NCBI RefSeq assembly: GCF_022201045.2
Contig: NC_068557.1
Coordinates: forward strand, 29,861,501-29,925,500
Reading direction: 5' to 3'
From: Citrus sinensis
Taxonomy: Eukaryota; Streptophyta; Magnoliopsida; Sapindales; Rutaceae
Length of the DNA stretch: 64,000 nucleotides
Shown here: piece by piece, positions 38,112-50,079 of the stretch
Numbering within the stretch: the stretch's first letter is position 1
Layout: every line of letters starts with the position of its first letter
Notes under the pieces: generated by a model
Databases searched by the model: none
What the model was told of the DNA's origin: nothing
What the model saw: the letters and a program-made list of their open reading frames with translations, nothing else
Program-made: the position numbers and the translations under genes

Positions 38112-38876
38112 CTGCACGCACGCACGCACGCATGTAGCTAGATGTATAGGCTCAAACGTCAAACTTGATTCTGAATTTTATATGTAGAATTTTGTGCTTC
38201 AAATTTTTACATATCGTTTCATTTTGCATGTGCTTGCTGCCCTTTTTAGATCGTTTTTTGGAGTCGAAGTTTGATCTTCTCTGCCTCGGGCGCCGGAGAT
38301 GATGACGAGAATGTTTATGTTACTTCCAAACGTACAGTGTCTTCAAAATAAATGAAAAACTATCGGATATGGGCTCTGATTGAATTATTAGGGCAAAGGC
38401 CCATCTTATGCAAGCAATAATCATTAAGTATTGATTGCATTTTTTTTTTTACTTTATTATTATTATTTTTTGAAAAGATGAAACTTGTATTATTAGTATG
38501 TTCCTTTATGTCATCTAAAGAATGAATGAAAATATTTGAGTATATTAGGGTGATTGGGAGCACTGATGATTACTTTTCATTTTCTTTTTCACGTCTTTCT
38601 TCCTACAATTTCTGTTCCATTTTCCAACTAATGAAACCATACTCCTTGCGTCAAAGTTGTTTGAAATTCAACAGTGTATGCTTTGTTTCTCACAATATAT
38701 AAAATTTAAGAAATGAAAACAGTAATTTCAATGATTAATTGGTTAATGGCGGTCAAGTGCAGGCATAGGTGGCATCTGTAACGCTGTAACTTAGCCAGCT
38801 CCCCCATTTTACTTTTCTTTTCTAGTAAAACCTGACTACTTGATAGGTAAAACTATGTTGCCACATGGGTTACGTA

Positions 38877-38907
<31 letters not shown>

Positions 38908-39297
38908 CTAGGTCAATTATAATAGAGTCAATTTATATGTCAAAAAAATAAAAAAGGCAAATTTTTTTTTTATATTTTCACACATTAGTCCTGCACCTAA
39001 AAATTTTCAGTTGCAGTGATACTTCTGAAAGCCAGAAGATGACGACATGAACACAACACTCTGACATCGCAAACTTATCAATTTGGACAATATTAGTTTT
39101 TTTTATTGCAATATACGAAGAGAAGAAAATGCATAATTTGTTAGAATTGAAGGGGGCAAAAAAAAAGAAATTCATTTCACTACCAAACTAAAAAATAAAA
39201 AATCATGACCATAATGTTGTTTTCCAGCACTTAGCCATTATATATATATATATATATTTGAGTGGTAAGTTTGACACAATTATTTAATGGATCCCTC
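38112..39297. other. Intergenic, AT-rich
   Basis: Contains a (CACG)n patch near 38115 and a long poly-T at about 38879-38907. No gene found. Confidence 0.5.
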
Positions 39298-39391
39298 TAA
39301 GTTACATGCATGTACCTTACATCCCTCTCACATGAATAGTATCCATACACTATTCATGTGAGAGGGATGTAAGGTACATGCATGTAACTTA
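39298..39391. repeat. Perfect 43-bp-arm hairpin
   Basis: Arms 39298-39340 and 39349-39391 are exact reverse complements with an 8-base spacer. It contains TACATGCATGTA, itself palindromic. The GGGTAATGCTAAGTTACATG-type outer sequence (minus strand from about 39400) looks like a MITE end. Confidence 0.95.
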
Positions 39392-40764
39392 GCATTACCC
39401 TTATTTAATTAGTCATATCATTGTCAATTACGGATGGCAAAATGTAGGTAGCTATAATTATTAGCCATCCATGTGTAAATACATAATTATCCAATATGAA
39501 TATGGATATCCAAGGGTAAACATGAACATTTATTTTTTAATTATAAATCACTATGCATTTTATGATAAAAAAACTAATTAATGTGTTTTACATAAAAAAA
39601 AATCTTAGTTTTTATTTATTTTCTTAAAATGATTAATATTAAAATGTAATTAAAATTATTTTCAATATAGAAACAAAATTATTACTCTTATTTTTAATTA
39701 CAAAAAAAATAATAAAGAGATATTTAAATTATTTTCAAATAGAGTAATTGTTTAGATTTGTTTTTTTACCCTTCTTTAATTAAGTTAATGAAATATCTTA
39801 ACCGTATGGATGTGTGCTAATGACTATTTAAAATGTTGGGGTGGAATAATAAAAGTCAATTTATTTAAATGTGCAATTAAATTTATTCTTTTTATTTAAG
39901 GACTGAAACTAAACTAAAAATACAAAATCCTTGTTCAAATGAACAAAAATGATTTTACGAATTGATAAACTAACACTTTATTATTATTAATAAATTAATA
40001 TATATTTTTTACATAATCGAATAATCGATAGTATGTTAAATAAATATTATGTTACAAGAAAATAATAAAACATTAATTAGATAGAATATGAAATTAAATT
40101 AATTTTCATATTTTGTATATTCCATCTATTTAATATAATAAAATCACTTATATTAGAAAAAAAAAGAGTATAATGTCTGAATCCGCTCACGTAAGTGAGA
40201 GAAAATTAATTACCATTATATTAAATTAAAAAAATCATGTATATATATATTTATCGTCAATTATAATTAATAAATAATAGACAATGTTCAGTTTAGTTAT
40301 ATATTAAATTAATTAATAGTTGGACCCCACTTGATAGGCTATTTCAAACCACAAAAGTAGACATATCACAATCACATCACCAAAACTAAAAAATTGAATT
40401 CCAACCACTTTTAGTAAACAATTTTACCTCAAATAATGGACACCAGTGAATCAAATATTTACAGGCCTACCTCTAGTCTCTAGATAATGAAATGATTGAT
40501 TAAATAAATTTTCGACTCTTGTCATCTCTGTCCAATTGGACACCATAATGGATTAGAGCACTTTTCTTTTTCTCCCCACCGCAACATCCGTGATTCAATG
40601 TTCCGTAATTTTTTGACTTTAGTATTATTTATTTTTTGGCCACCAAATTGTCTTCTTCTGAGTTATCGAGTTTTGTGCGAGCGTCGGTCCACCGTTACAT
40701 TAAATTATAATTTGATTAATTTAAAATAGATGAGTGAAAAGAGGGCTTAAAAGTAATGCAAGTA
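39392..40764. other. Intergenic, AT-rich
   Basis: No coding frame, no repeat pair that I can support. Confidence 0.5.
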
Positions 40765-40775
40765 TGAGATGCACA

Positions 40776-41137
40776 AGTCATTTGGGTTTGTAGTTCAGTC
40801 GTGGACCATTACTTTCAAAATTAAGTATAATTATGAGGGTAATAGTTCGAGTCTCCACAGACTCAACCTCCCTCAATTAAATATAATTGTGTAAAGATTT
40901 CTTATAATGTCTTTCTCCTTTGCGAAATGCGAGTGGAGTAGAGACATCCCTCCTCTGTGAGGGGTATTTGGATGTGCATGTACTTCATAGAATAAAAATG
41001 TAATAATATAAGTCTCATGTATATATATCTGATTGTAAATATCAGTGTAATGACCTGCTGTCATAGCAGTTGTATATATCTCTGTGTAATACAGTAACCT
41101 AATACTTAATCAGTTTCAAAAAAGAAAAAAAAAAGTC
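40776..41137 (+). mobile_element. tRNA-derived SINE with 11-bp target duplication
   Basis: A tRNA-like head has an A-box-like TAGTTCAGTCGTGG near 40792 and a B-box-like AGTTCGAGTCTCC near 40845. The body contains GCGAGTGGAGTAGAGACATC, and the element ends in an A-rich tail. TGAGATGCACA flanks both sides (40765-40775 and 41138-41148). The intact duplication suggests a fairly young insertion on the plus strand. Confidence 0.85.
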
Positions 41138-41148
41138 TGAGATGCACA

Positions 41149-42510
41149 TCTGCTTTACGATGAGAATTTTTATTTTTATTTTTCAATCATCCTGTGTTTA
41201 TATTTTACTTATACAAATTGAAAGCAACCAACTTTATTAGCATTAATCTGTTTATTCCATTTCAGAGATAAGAGGGAAGGAAATGAAGAATGAGAGAGAA
41301 AAGATGAGAGAAATTAAGAGTTAATCTCAATTTTATTACAGTATTTGATTCAACATAAAATTTATTTTATTTTTTCACTTTTTTATCTCCTCCTTTCTCT
41401 TCCTCTCTTTTCTTCTTTTCTCTCCAAACTAAATATTCCATTAAACATATTTAGGGTCTTTCAAATTAAAAACTGCCCACTTGTATAAAAAGAAAACAAA
41501 GAAAGAAATGGTTAGTTTATCAAGTTGGACTTTCATTCAATCAGACAAATTTTTTTACCAATCATACATTCGCTATAACACATGCTGGTGTTTATTTACT
41601 TTGTATAAATTTATCTTTCTAGTATGTCGTATAAGCCATTTTAAATCATCATTCGTCATTATTTGGATTCAATCGTTCTGACTAATATAGTGATAAATTT
41701 TATACACAAAAAAAAAAGTTTGAAATCTTTTAGATATGAAGTTGGAAGTCCTTGGAACTAAAAGAAAGTGATGTTATACCTCACCGAATACAATTAAAAC
41801 TTGCCAATTCATTACAAATTCAGATCTGGGTGAAGTAAAAAGTGATCAAGGAAAAAACAAGATAAATAAGTCCAAAATCTTCACCGAAAAGAGAGATAAA
41901 TCTCTCCAGCAACTAGGTTGAAGTTTACAAGTTGCTAATAAGAGAGGTGGTGCTAGACGATAGAAGTTTCAAAAGGAAGAGAGAATAGAATATAAAACAA
42001 TAAACTAATTGATGCAAAAATAGGAGAGAGAACATTGTTATTAATCATTTAACGTGTAGTCGTGTGTTTGTGTGTGTGTATAAAATATAAATTGGATTAA
42101 AATTAAACTCAGTTCCTTGGGCACCAGGGCATGAGAGAGAGGGAGAGTCTGAAAAGGATTTGGACACGTTGCTTGGCAACTGGGGCATTGTGTGGGGGAC
42201 GGGTATGAGAGTGAGGGGGTGATGGCAATTTCCAATTGAGTAAAGATTAGAAGCGTGACGAAGTGGCAATTGAGATTAGCTTAGCTGAATCAATCATCTG
42301 TTAGATTAAAGTTAGGTAATGAAGTTGATTGGATAGCGCCCATAGCAATAATTAATGTTCCCCATTCCTTAATTTAATCATGAGCCCCACTACCGACCCT
42401 GCTCACATCTCGCAGTTCTTTGTCATGGCAGTAAGTCCTATTATTGCATGGCATGCCCAAACAAAATCTGTCCAGGATCAAATTGGTTTCTTCTTTATTA
42501 AATTAAAAGT
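41149..42510. other. Intergenic, no confirmed gene
   Basis: Mostly AT-rich. A less AT-rich patch at 42080-42440 ends in an isolated exon-like stretch: ATG at 42384, then SPTTDPAHISQFFVMA up to a GTAAGT at about 42431. No partner exon is found. Confidence 0.45.
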
Positions 42511-42522
42511 ACTCTCCCAATC

Positions 42523-42924
42523 AACGGGTGCTTAGAATCTAAATCTTACAAATGTGAGATCATGAATTTAAGTTCCTATAATATATTATGCGGGTTTAAT
42601 TTTTTTTTCAATTTGAGTGAAAATAATATTTTTTCTTTCGAAATGTGAGTGGAGTAGACGTCTCTCAAATATTACAGAGGATAAAAATTTGGACAATATT
42701 TCATAAAAAATTATGTAAATTAGTCTCAGTAATAGTCTGATATTTCGAAATATGCGTGAAGTAGACATTTCTCGAATATTAAAGAGGGTAAAAATCTGGT
42801 GGTACTTAATAAAAATTGATATAAATTAGTCCCAATAATAATTTAATTTATAAATATTAATTATAATCTCATGTAATATGAGTTATACTCTTAAATAATA
42901 ATCTTATGTAATAAAAAAAAAAGC
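42523..42924 (+). mobile_element. Degenerate SINE related to the one at 40776, with target duplication
   Basis: Flanked by ACTCTCCCAATC (42511-42522) and ACCCTCCCAATC (42925-42936), one difference. It has a decayed B-box-like GATCATGAATTTAAGTTCC and an A-rich 3' end. The body motif GAAAT-x-TG-x-GTG-x-AGTAGAC occurs twice (about 42639 and 42745), so the body is duplicated internally. Confidence 0.7.
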
Positions 42925-42936
42925 ACCCTCCCAATC

Positions 42937-43753
42937 CTTCATTGCTTACCAATTTAGGAATCGATGATGATTTTTTTATTTTGGTATGAACCACAAGGTG
43001 GTCCTAAATAGGTCCCAACTGTGGGAGGTATTTTTAAGCCTATAGCATAACTCAGATTAATCTCTGCTCGTACTAAATCGGTGCGTAAAAAATAAAATAT
43101 TAACTAAAATAATGATTTCATACGAGAATAAGGCTTGTATTCCTGACTTCTCTTAAAAAATAAAAGTACCGAATTACTCAAACCAAATAACTTTGGTTAC
43201 GAATCGATGATAACGGAGGAACGAACAAGTGCGCTAATTTTCGTCTTCGATAATGACAAAAGCCTTAACCTCAACGTGGCAGTTGGAACCCACCTCTGTT
43301 ATTTGTTTATTTTTTAATTTATTTCTCTTAATTAGCGGCATTGACCTTTTATTCTCATACCAACAAATCTTGCCCTACCAAAGTTAAGATATATTCCATA
43401 GAATCATATACCTTGCTTTTTTTTTTTTTTGAGTGCTTCCAAAAAGCACAGGAACCACTACTGAAAGTGGAGATATTTTTTTGTAAGAGCCTAACTTCAC
43501 ACAGCATTGACGTCGGCACCCACATCTCTTGCTTCTAAACTTTGGGTCTTCAACGTCAAAATTGTTCAAATGATCCGTAACATTAATTTCACAGGAAGAA
43601 AGTGGTACACAAGCCGTAGCAAATTCTCTACAATTATCTCATATATATATATCCTCTATATATATAATATATTCTAATCTACAATGTTGATAAGCTTACG
43701 TTTGTTTTCTTTACAAATTATACAAAAAGGAATAGAAGGCGGATTACCTATAT
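42937..43753. other. Intergenic and 3' flank of the RMA gene
   Basis: No coding frame found. The right part is the probable 3' untranslated region of the minus-strand RING gene. Confidence 0.5.
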
Positions 43754-44476
43754 TTAAAATACAATAAGGCACAGAAGAAAGCAACAGAAAAGGAAAATTG
43801 AAATTCTGTTCAGTGATTTGACTGCTTGCATTTCATGCCTTCTTAACCTGGGGTTACTATGATATGAGTTGGGGTATGTGTACAAGCTTTCCGAATTTCC
43901 AAACACACTCGCATAGACCATCTCTCCGAACATACCAACTACCGGATGCTGAAATCCAGACAATGCAGTGCCTCCAAGATTGAGCAGTGGAGATGGAGAA
44001 TTCCCTTCAAAACCGCCATATGAATGTTGTCCATGAGGATCATAGTTTTGACTCTGATAAGGATTACGATAAGGAAGCTGTTGGCCGGTATTGGATGTAG
44101 GATATAGAAGAGCTTGGTTGCCAAAGGCTGGAGGCCTTGGAGGTATGACCGTACCTCGGTGAGAAACCTTGCCTTCTGGCTCAGATTCAGTTGGAGTTTG
44201 ACCCCGACCATAGAGGGGTACCATTGTTGTATGTGAAATATCAGCCTTGCATACCGGACATTGTGGATGCTCATCAGAGGCAAGAGAGGCACTTTGAACA
44301 TGGAGCCACTTGTAGATGCAGGGCCAGCAGTAGAGATGGCCACACAAGGTGACCACCGGGTCGTAGGCAAAGTCCAAGCAGATGTTACAATCGAAGCAAC
44401 CATTGTAATTTTCTGAGCCTGTGGCTGCACTAGCAATGGACTTCCATTCGCGGGCAAAGTATTGCTCAAAGGCCAT
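43754..44476 (-). CDS. RMA-type RING E3 ubiquitin ligase, membrane anchored
   Basis: RMA ligases sit in the endoplasmic reticulum membrane through a C-terminal anchor and ubiquitinate client proteins such as aquaporins. The single coding exon gives 240 residues. The C3HC4 RING spans about residues 30-76, with ligands Cys30, Cys33, Cys45, His47, Cys50, Cys53, Cys73 and Cys76; CGHLYCWPCIYKW is the family signature. A Pro/Gly/Asn-rich linker follows, then a hydrophobic tail anchor near residues 222-240 (ISIFLFCCFLLCLIVF). The ATG at 44476 starts MAFEQYFAREWK, as in relatives. The 5' leader is split: an acceptor lies near 44524 and a donor (CTTCG|GTATGT on the minus strand) near 46823, giving an intron of about 2.3 kb. 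Closest to the RMA1H1/RMA3 group. Confidence 0.94.
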   Translation of the reverse strand: MAFEQYFAREWKSIASAATGSENYNGCFDCNICLDFAYDPVVTLCGHLYCWPCIYKWLHVQSASLASDEHPQCPVCKADISHTTMVPLYGRGQTPTESEPEGKVSHRGTVIPPRPPAFGNQALLYPTSNTGQQLPYRNPYQSQNYDPHGQHSYGGFEGNSPSPLLNLGGTALSGFQHPVVGMFGEMVYASVFGNSESLYTYPNSYHSNPRLRRHEMQAVKSLNRISIFLFCCFLLCLIVF

Positions 44477-45374
44477 GAATTTATTTGCACAAGTTGCAAC
44501 AACTACCAGTATGCCTTTTGACTCTGAAAGACCTCAAAAAAAGTGAAACTCTATTAGCACTTGGTTCCAAGATTGACTAATATCCTTATCTCAAAAACTG
44601 CACACTCACCTTGCAACCAAACAAATAGGCAGGAGATGAAAGTAAAAACAAAAAGGTTGCATTACAACAAGACACTGGTGGACAAAATGTGCAGAAGATA
44701 TATATATATATAACAGTACTAATATCAAAATCAGTCTTGGTGGAACGCAGATTAAGAAAACAATAAACAAGAATGGGCCCACTGAGAGGATGACTTAATG
44801 TGCGCTCAAACGCTAAGAGCTGAGGCAGCTTATCTATGAAATGGATAAGCAACACAGGAAACTGAGAGGACCCACGACTTAAGAATATATCATGTACAAA
44901 CACCATATGATACATGCCCAGTCAACATTTTCCCCCTTCTCTTTTTCTACCTTCCTCTATAATTTCTATTCTAAGTTCTGTTTGGAAATTTTCATTTTCC
45001 TACATACAGAGTCTGAAAAATCAGAGGAACAGCTTTATGATGTGCTTTGCAAAAGAGAAGTTTGAAAGGCATACCATAAAGAGCACCATTTTTTTTTTCT
45101 TTTCAAAAATTAAGTTTTCTTGCAAGTTGAGGACATTATTGAATCACATACTAGGTATATGTAAAATCATATAGAGAAAGAAATCCAAAAATTCATGAGA
45201 GAAGTCCAATAAGGATAAATAATTTACAGACACACAATTACAAATTTAAGCAGTTATTTTTTCTGAAGATAACTACTGACTTTCTCTACACCAGTAAAAT
45301 GCTGTTTCTCAAAAATCCTCCTCAACCCAACATCAGTTTCCACTTTGATTTATTTAGGCCAGTTGATTTATATA

Positions 45375-45407
45375 TGTGTGTGTGTGCGCGCGCGCGCGCG
45401 TGTGTGT
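45375..45407. repeat. (TG)n(CG)n(TG)n alternating tract
   Basis: About 33 bases of strict purine-pyrimidine alternation inside the RMA leader intron. The central CG run makes it Z-DNA-prone. Confidence 0.95.
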
Positions 45408-45956
45408 AGGTTGAGTAACATAAGCATAAATAAGCTCAGAATGTGATAGTCAAATAACCTAAGACAAAGCATGATAAAACAGTACCAAGTTAATTCATTA
45501 GAAGTAAATAATCAATAAAAAGATAAAATAAAAAAAGAAGAAGAAGTAGGGGAAGCTTGAGATTTGGTACCCAGAATATCATATAATTTTAATACCAAGC
45601 AATAACCAGCTGCAAAGTCCTCCAGCTTTTATTGAATAGGAATAGGAACAAAGACCAAAATAAATAAAAAACAAAAATCCTGAATATTCAGCATCTCATT
45701 TGCACGTACTTCTAGAATCTAGACCTACATAACACCTAACTTCTAATGTCAATTCAGCTCAAAGAAAACAAAAAGAACTCTGCCATCAGAACTTCAAAGA
45801 AAAAGGCTTCCAAAACCTAAGAATCGAACAACCAACCACAAGTTTCAAAGTTCCACACATTTGAAATAAACATATTACAACAACTCAACCAATACGCAAA
45901 ATACACATGATTTTATGAAGGAGCTCAATACATGGCAAAAACTTTTCTAAAATTAA

Positions 45957-46191
45957 GGCTCTGTTTATTATTGAGGTTGAGCAGCTATAGCTTTCACTAA
46001 AGTATTTGGTAAACGTTAGCTACTATGATTTGAAAGGTAAGTTGGTTTGATCCACTACCTGCACGATAAAAAACCTATAAAATTATTATTTAAAAGTTAT
46101 ATTTTCTATACACTATTAACTTTTATTCTATAATTACAGTTTTTTTTTCCACATTAACATTGGCTTTTAAGCTACAATACCAAAAAGAGCC
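45957..46191. mobile_element. Tourist-like (PIF/Harbinger) MITE with TAA duplication
   Basis: Terminal inverted repeats begin GGCTCTGTTTATTATTG on the left and GGCTCTTTTTGGTATTG on the inverted right end. Both sides carry TAA (45954-45956 and 46192-46194), the target preferred by this superfamily. Length 235 bp. It lies in the leader intron of the RMA gene. Confidence 0.85.
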
Positions 46192-46822
46192 TAAGCTCAA
46201 GTTTGATTAAAGCTATTAATCAAAGAATAAAAACCTCAAGTTTAAAATTTATATATTCAGCAACAAATAGGCCAATATAGTCTATCCACTGGGTGCCAAA
46301 TAAAAAATAAAACAGGAATAAAGCAAAAGGATTCTGCTTTCTCGTAAACCTGTTCAATCTCTTTGGAAAGTACCCAATTTACATCATTAGATAATATAAA
46401 TTGCTGACAAAAAGAAAAGGAATATAATGATGCAGATCTAATCCTTCGGGGCTTTATCCCTCAAACACGAAACATCATTCCAATTGGAATTATGAAACCA
46501 TCTCAAAAACGAGATCTATCGACTGATTTTGGCGCAAAATTTTACCATATATATCGTCTAATTCTCTTAGCAACGTCCCAAAATTGACTATAAACTACAA
46601 ATACATATATTTCTCCAGAAAAATTTCGCAATATGAAAGTTATTAGTCAAGCCTAAACAGGAAGCCTTTCATAAGAAAAGCAACCGCTAAAAAGTTTGTA
46701 ATATTTCAAGGCAATCCAAACAAAGCCTACATTTCAAAAACAAACAATTGAAAAAAACAGAAACCAAAATAAAACATGAGAGAATCGCAACCAGACGAAC
46801 AAGAATAGATGCATAACATACC

Positions 46823-46891
46823 GAAGGCAGACAAAAACGGCGCGTCCCGAGGCTTCTGCTCTGAGAAGAGTTTCAGCGATTTGAAGAGAGG

Positions 46892-46925
<34 letters not shown>

Positions 46926-47000
46926 GAGAGAGAGAGTAAAGAGAAGACAGAAGGGAGTGAGGTTAGGATGTCGATGACGATGGAAAGCGAATGGTCGAGG
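46823..47000 (-). promoter_or_regulatory. Leader exon and GA/CT-repeat promoter region of the RMA gene
   Basis: The minus strand shows a CT-rich microsatellite (46885-46936) just upstream of or within the non-coding first exon, which ends before GTATGT near 46823. Such GA/CT tracts are typical binding sites for BPC/GAGA-type factors and are common in plant 5' leaders. Confidence 0.55.
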
Positions 47001-47416
47001 AGAGATATTTTAATGACTAGTGCGAATTTGCAAAATAAATCGAACTGCGTGGATCAGCCCTGTTGCTGACATGGCTTCATCCACTCCGTGCTCCACGCGT
47101 GTGCTCTCTCCTTATTGGACCGCGTTCTGTATCGTCATACGTGCACTTGCCACGTGAGTGTTGTCATGTCAAACCAGTTAATTAGTAGTAATTGGGTCCG
47201 GCTACGGTGCAATGGTGATACCGTGTCACCGTTGGACTTAGCCGTTGGATCCACTTGAATAGATCGATTCTTTAGAATCCAACGACTGGGTGCAACAGTA
47301 GCACGGTACCATCGTTGCACCATAATTTTCTCCTAATTAGCAACAATGGAAAAAATATTTTTTACTTTCTCCCCCTCATATGTTATTGACCTGGAAAAAT
47401 AAATATATTGATTATA

Positions 47417-47553
47417 TCCGCCAATAATATCTGACTTTTATTTTATGTCCCATAATTGTGCTAAATGTTAATATACCAATTGCAGCAAAATTGGTATATT
47501 AACATTTAGCACAATTATGAGACATAAAATAAAAGTCAGATATTATTGGCGGA
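47417..47553. repeat. Near-perfect hairpin, 65-bp arms, 7-base loop
   Basis: Arms 47417-47481 and 47489-47553 are reverse complements with one mismatch. Loop GCAGCAA. Ends TCCGCCAATAAT / ATTATTGGCGGA. A transcript of either strand would fold into a long hairpin. No target duplication is evident. Confidence 0.95.
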
Positions 47554-48887
47554 ATTGATAGGGACGGCAACGGGGAGGAGAGAGATTAGTGTACTTATTC
47601 TTAATATGTTGTATATATCACCGTCCACTCTCTTTCTCTCCGTCAGAGAAGACGGTGGTTCTGGAATAATAACAAGAGATTTCGAGGGTTCTGATCCTAG
47701 AGTAATTAATATATTTTTAATTTTAAAACTTAATTTAATTATATTAACATGATAAAATTAAAATTAATATTTGATAATATATCTTACATTAATAGTAATT
47801 CATTATAAGAGTCTCACTACAAAATATGAATTATCAGAATAATTATTTCCATCAACCTTCATAATCTTACAATAAAAAGAAAAATAAATTACTTTTATAT
47901 AAATAATTAAATAGATGAAATAAATATAGGTACTTAAACTAATGAGACGAGGACGCGACGTAATATTAGGCTATGATGAGATGATGACAAGTTGGTGCTG
48001 GTTGCCCTACAAATAATTTGGATATGATAAGTAAAATTATGAGAGAGCGACTTAAGATTTGATTTATAGATTATGCATTTGAGGAGTTATGAGTTTTGGG
48101 TAGTGGTTAAATCTAAATTACATTTATATTTTTATATTAATTAATATTTATATTATTTGTATAAATATTTTATTATTTACACTAATATTTAATATTTTAT
48201 AATTTTATTATTATTCACTAATAATTTTAAAAATTAAAATGAAAAAATTAGAAGAAGATTGTGATTCTATCATCCTCTTTCCTTCTTTAAATAAAAAATT
48301 GAGTAAAAAATATTTTTATTTTTTTAATAAAAAATTAGATATAAAATCATTCTCTTATAATGAAAAAAATGTCATAAACTCATCCCGCGCGGATTTCTAG
48401 TTTTCTACCGTCTCTAACTGAAATACATACGTCTATTATTTTATTAATTTATTCCTTTCACCAATCAAATCTCTACTACCAACCACGGACGCAGAGGATC
48501 AACTAACCCGATTAGAAAAAGTGCAATCCCATGGAATACGGGCAGATGTTTGGTCAACGATTCAGTATTTATGCAGCCCATGTGCCTGTGTAATATATAT
48601 AATTCAACGTTATTCTTTTTTTTTTTTAATTTCATTTCTAAATTCATTTATCATTTTTTTTATATTCTTAAGGTTGGTGGATCGTGTTTGACTGGTTGTG
48701 TTATGAGAAAGTCAAGACAGATATGAATTTGATCCTTTTGATAATCGCATAAAATAATATGCTATATTACATCATATATAATATATGATAATTTTTAAAA
48801 TATTAGTCAAAATTTTAAAATTTACAGTATATAAAAAAGTTAAATTGCTTTATGTGACAACTCGTAAGTTTTATTATATGTTATGTT
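47554..48887. other. Intergenic, AT-rich
   Basis: No gene or transposon end recognised. Confidence 0.5.
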
Positions 48888-49253
48888 ATATATAATATAA
48901 TGTAACCCCCGTAAAGAATTTTAAACGCTAATTCAATTAGTTATTTGTTGAAGAAAACTATGTTTGCCCATGAATAACACATACGAGTTTGTACCATGGG
49001 AACGACAACTCTGCTGCCGCCGTTTTTATGTCCCATTTCTTGATGGCAAATGCTATGTTACAATTAATGTATATATAATATAATATAACCCCCGTAAAGA
49101 GTTTTAAACGCTAATTCAATTAGTTATTTGTTGAAGAAAACTATGTTTGCCCATGAATAACACATACGAGTTTGTACCATGGGAACGACAACTCTGCTGC
49201 CGCCGTTTTTATGTCCCATTTCTTGATGGCAAATGCTATGTTACAATTAATGT
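48888..49253. repeat. 183-bp tandem duplication
   Basis: Copies 48888-49070 and 49071-49253 differ at only about two positions as read. They include GC-richer unique sequence (CTGCTGCCGCCG) unlike the flanks. The second copy leads straight into a hairpin. Confidence 0.95.
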
Positions 49254-49345
49254 AACATACACACTCAACAACAACCACACAAATTGTATGGGCCCATCAT
49301 TTGTGTGGTTGTTGTTGAGTGTGTATGTTACATTAATTGTAACAT
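49238..49345. repeat. Perfect 46-bp-arm hairpin at the end of the 183-bp repeat
   Basis: Arms 49238-49283 and 49300-49345 are exact reverse complements with a 16-base loop. The left arm starts inside the second 183-bp copy (ATGTTACAATTAATGT). The first copy has the start of the arm but no partner. Confidence 0.95.
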
Positions 49346-50029
49346 ATGGGCTCCCTTTCTTGATTTCTTTTTCTCCATCAAGCGTTGGCCACCAAAAAGA
49401 GTCCCAGGAGAAAAAGTGATACTGGGGCGTCCGCCATTTTGATATAACAGAAGTTAAGCATAAGTCGTAGAGTTGTGTTCTCAATTTGAACTACACAAGT
49501 TTCTCTAGGGCACATCATGCCCTTCTATAGTGACAAATTTCAGTGCTGGTTTGTTTAATATAATTTTTTTTCCCTAAAAACAAAATTTAATTATTTTTTT
49601 TGAAAATATTACAGTACTATATTATAAATTAATTTACATGTCAGAAATTCTAAAACAACTTGATATAATTAGTAAAAATAAATAATCTAAATTTGATTTG
49701 ATCAATAATATGTCATTTTAAACATTTTTAACCCGTTAGCAAGATTGTATCACAAATAATGGGCCTTACTATTCATGCCCTGTTGTATCCGCTGGGACAA
49801 AAAATACTGCAGTGCTAATATAAAAGAACAACGCCAAATAAAAGACAGATTACATATAAAAGAATAACGCCAAACACAAGTCCGGTGAGGCGGTGACCAC
49901 AATCGACAAGATAAGATGTGTGCCTAACTTTGCTATCGTTGATTATTAATTAAGCCTTTCAGTGCTAACGAGTAACGACAAGGCACTCAAAAATATATAT
50001 AAATAAATCAGACACTGTCGCAAATATCA

Positions 50030-50079
<50 letters not shown>

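Noticed and set aside
40776-40870. Possible functional tRNA gene
   Set aside because: Only A- and B-box-like motifs are present, no cloverleaf; it is the head of a SINE.
42041-42269. Ser/Pro-rich frames on the minus strand
   Set aside because: Low complexity from a GA/GT-rich patch, with no homology pattern and two overlapping frames of similar length.
49147-49484. Overlapping frames on both strands with the same TINVTYTLNNNHTN peptide
   Set aside because: The mirrored peptide is simply the perfect hairpin read on both strands, so it is not coding evidence.
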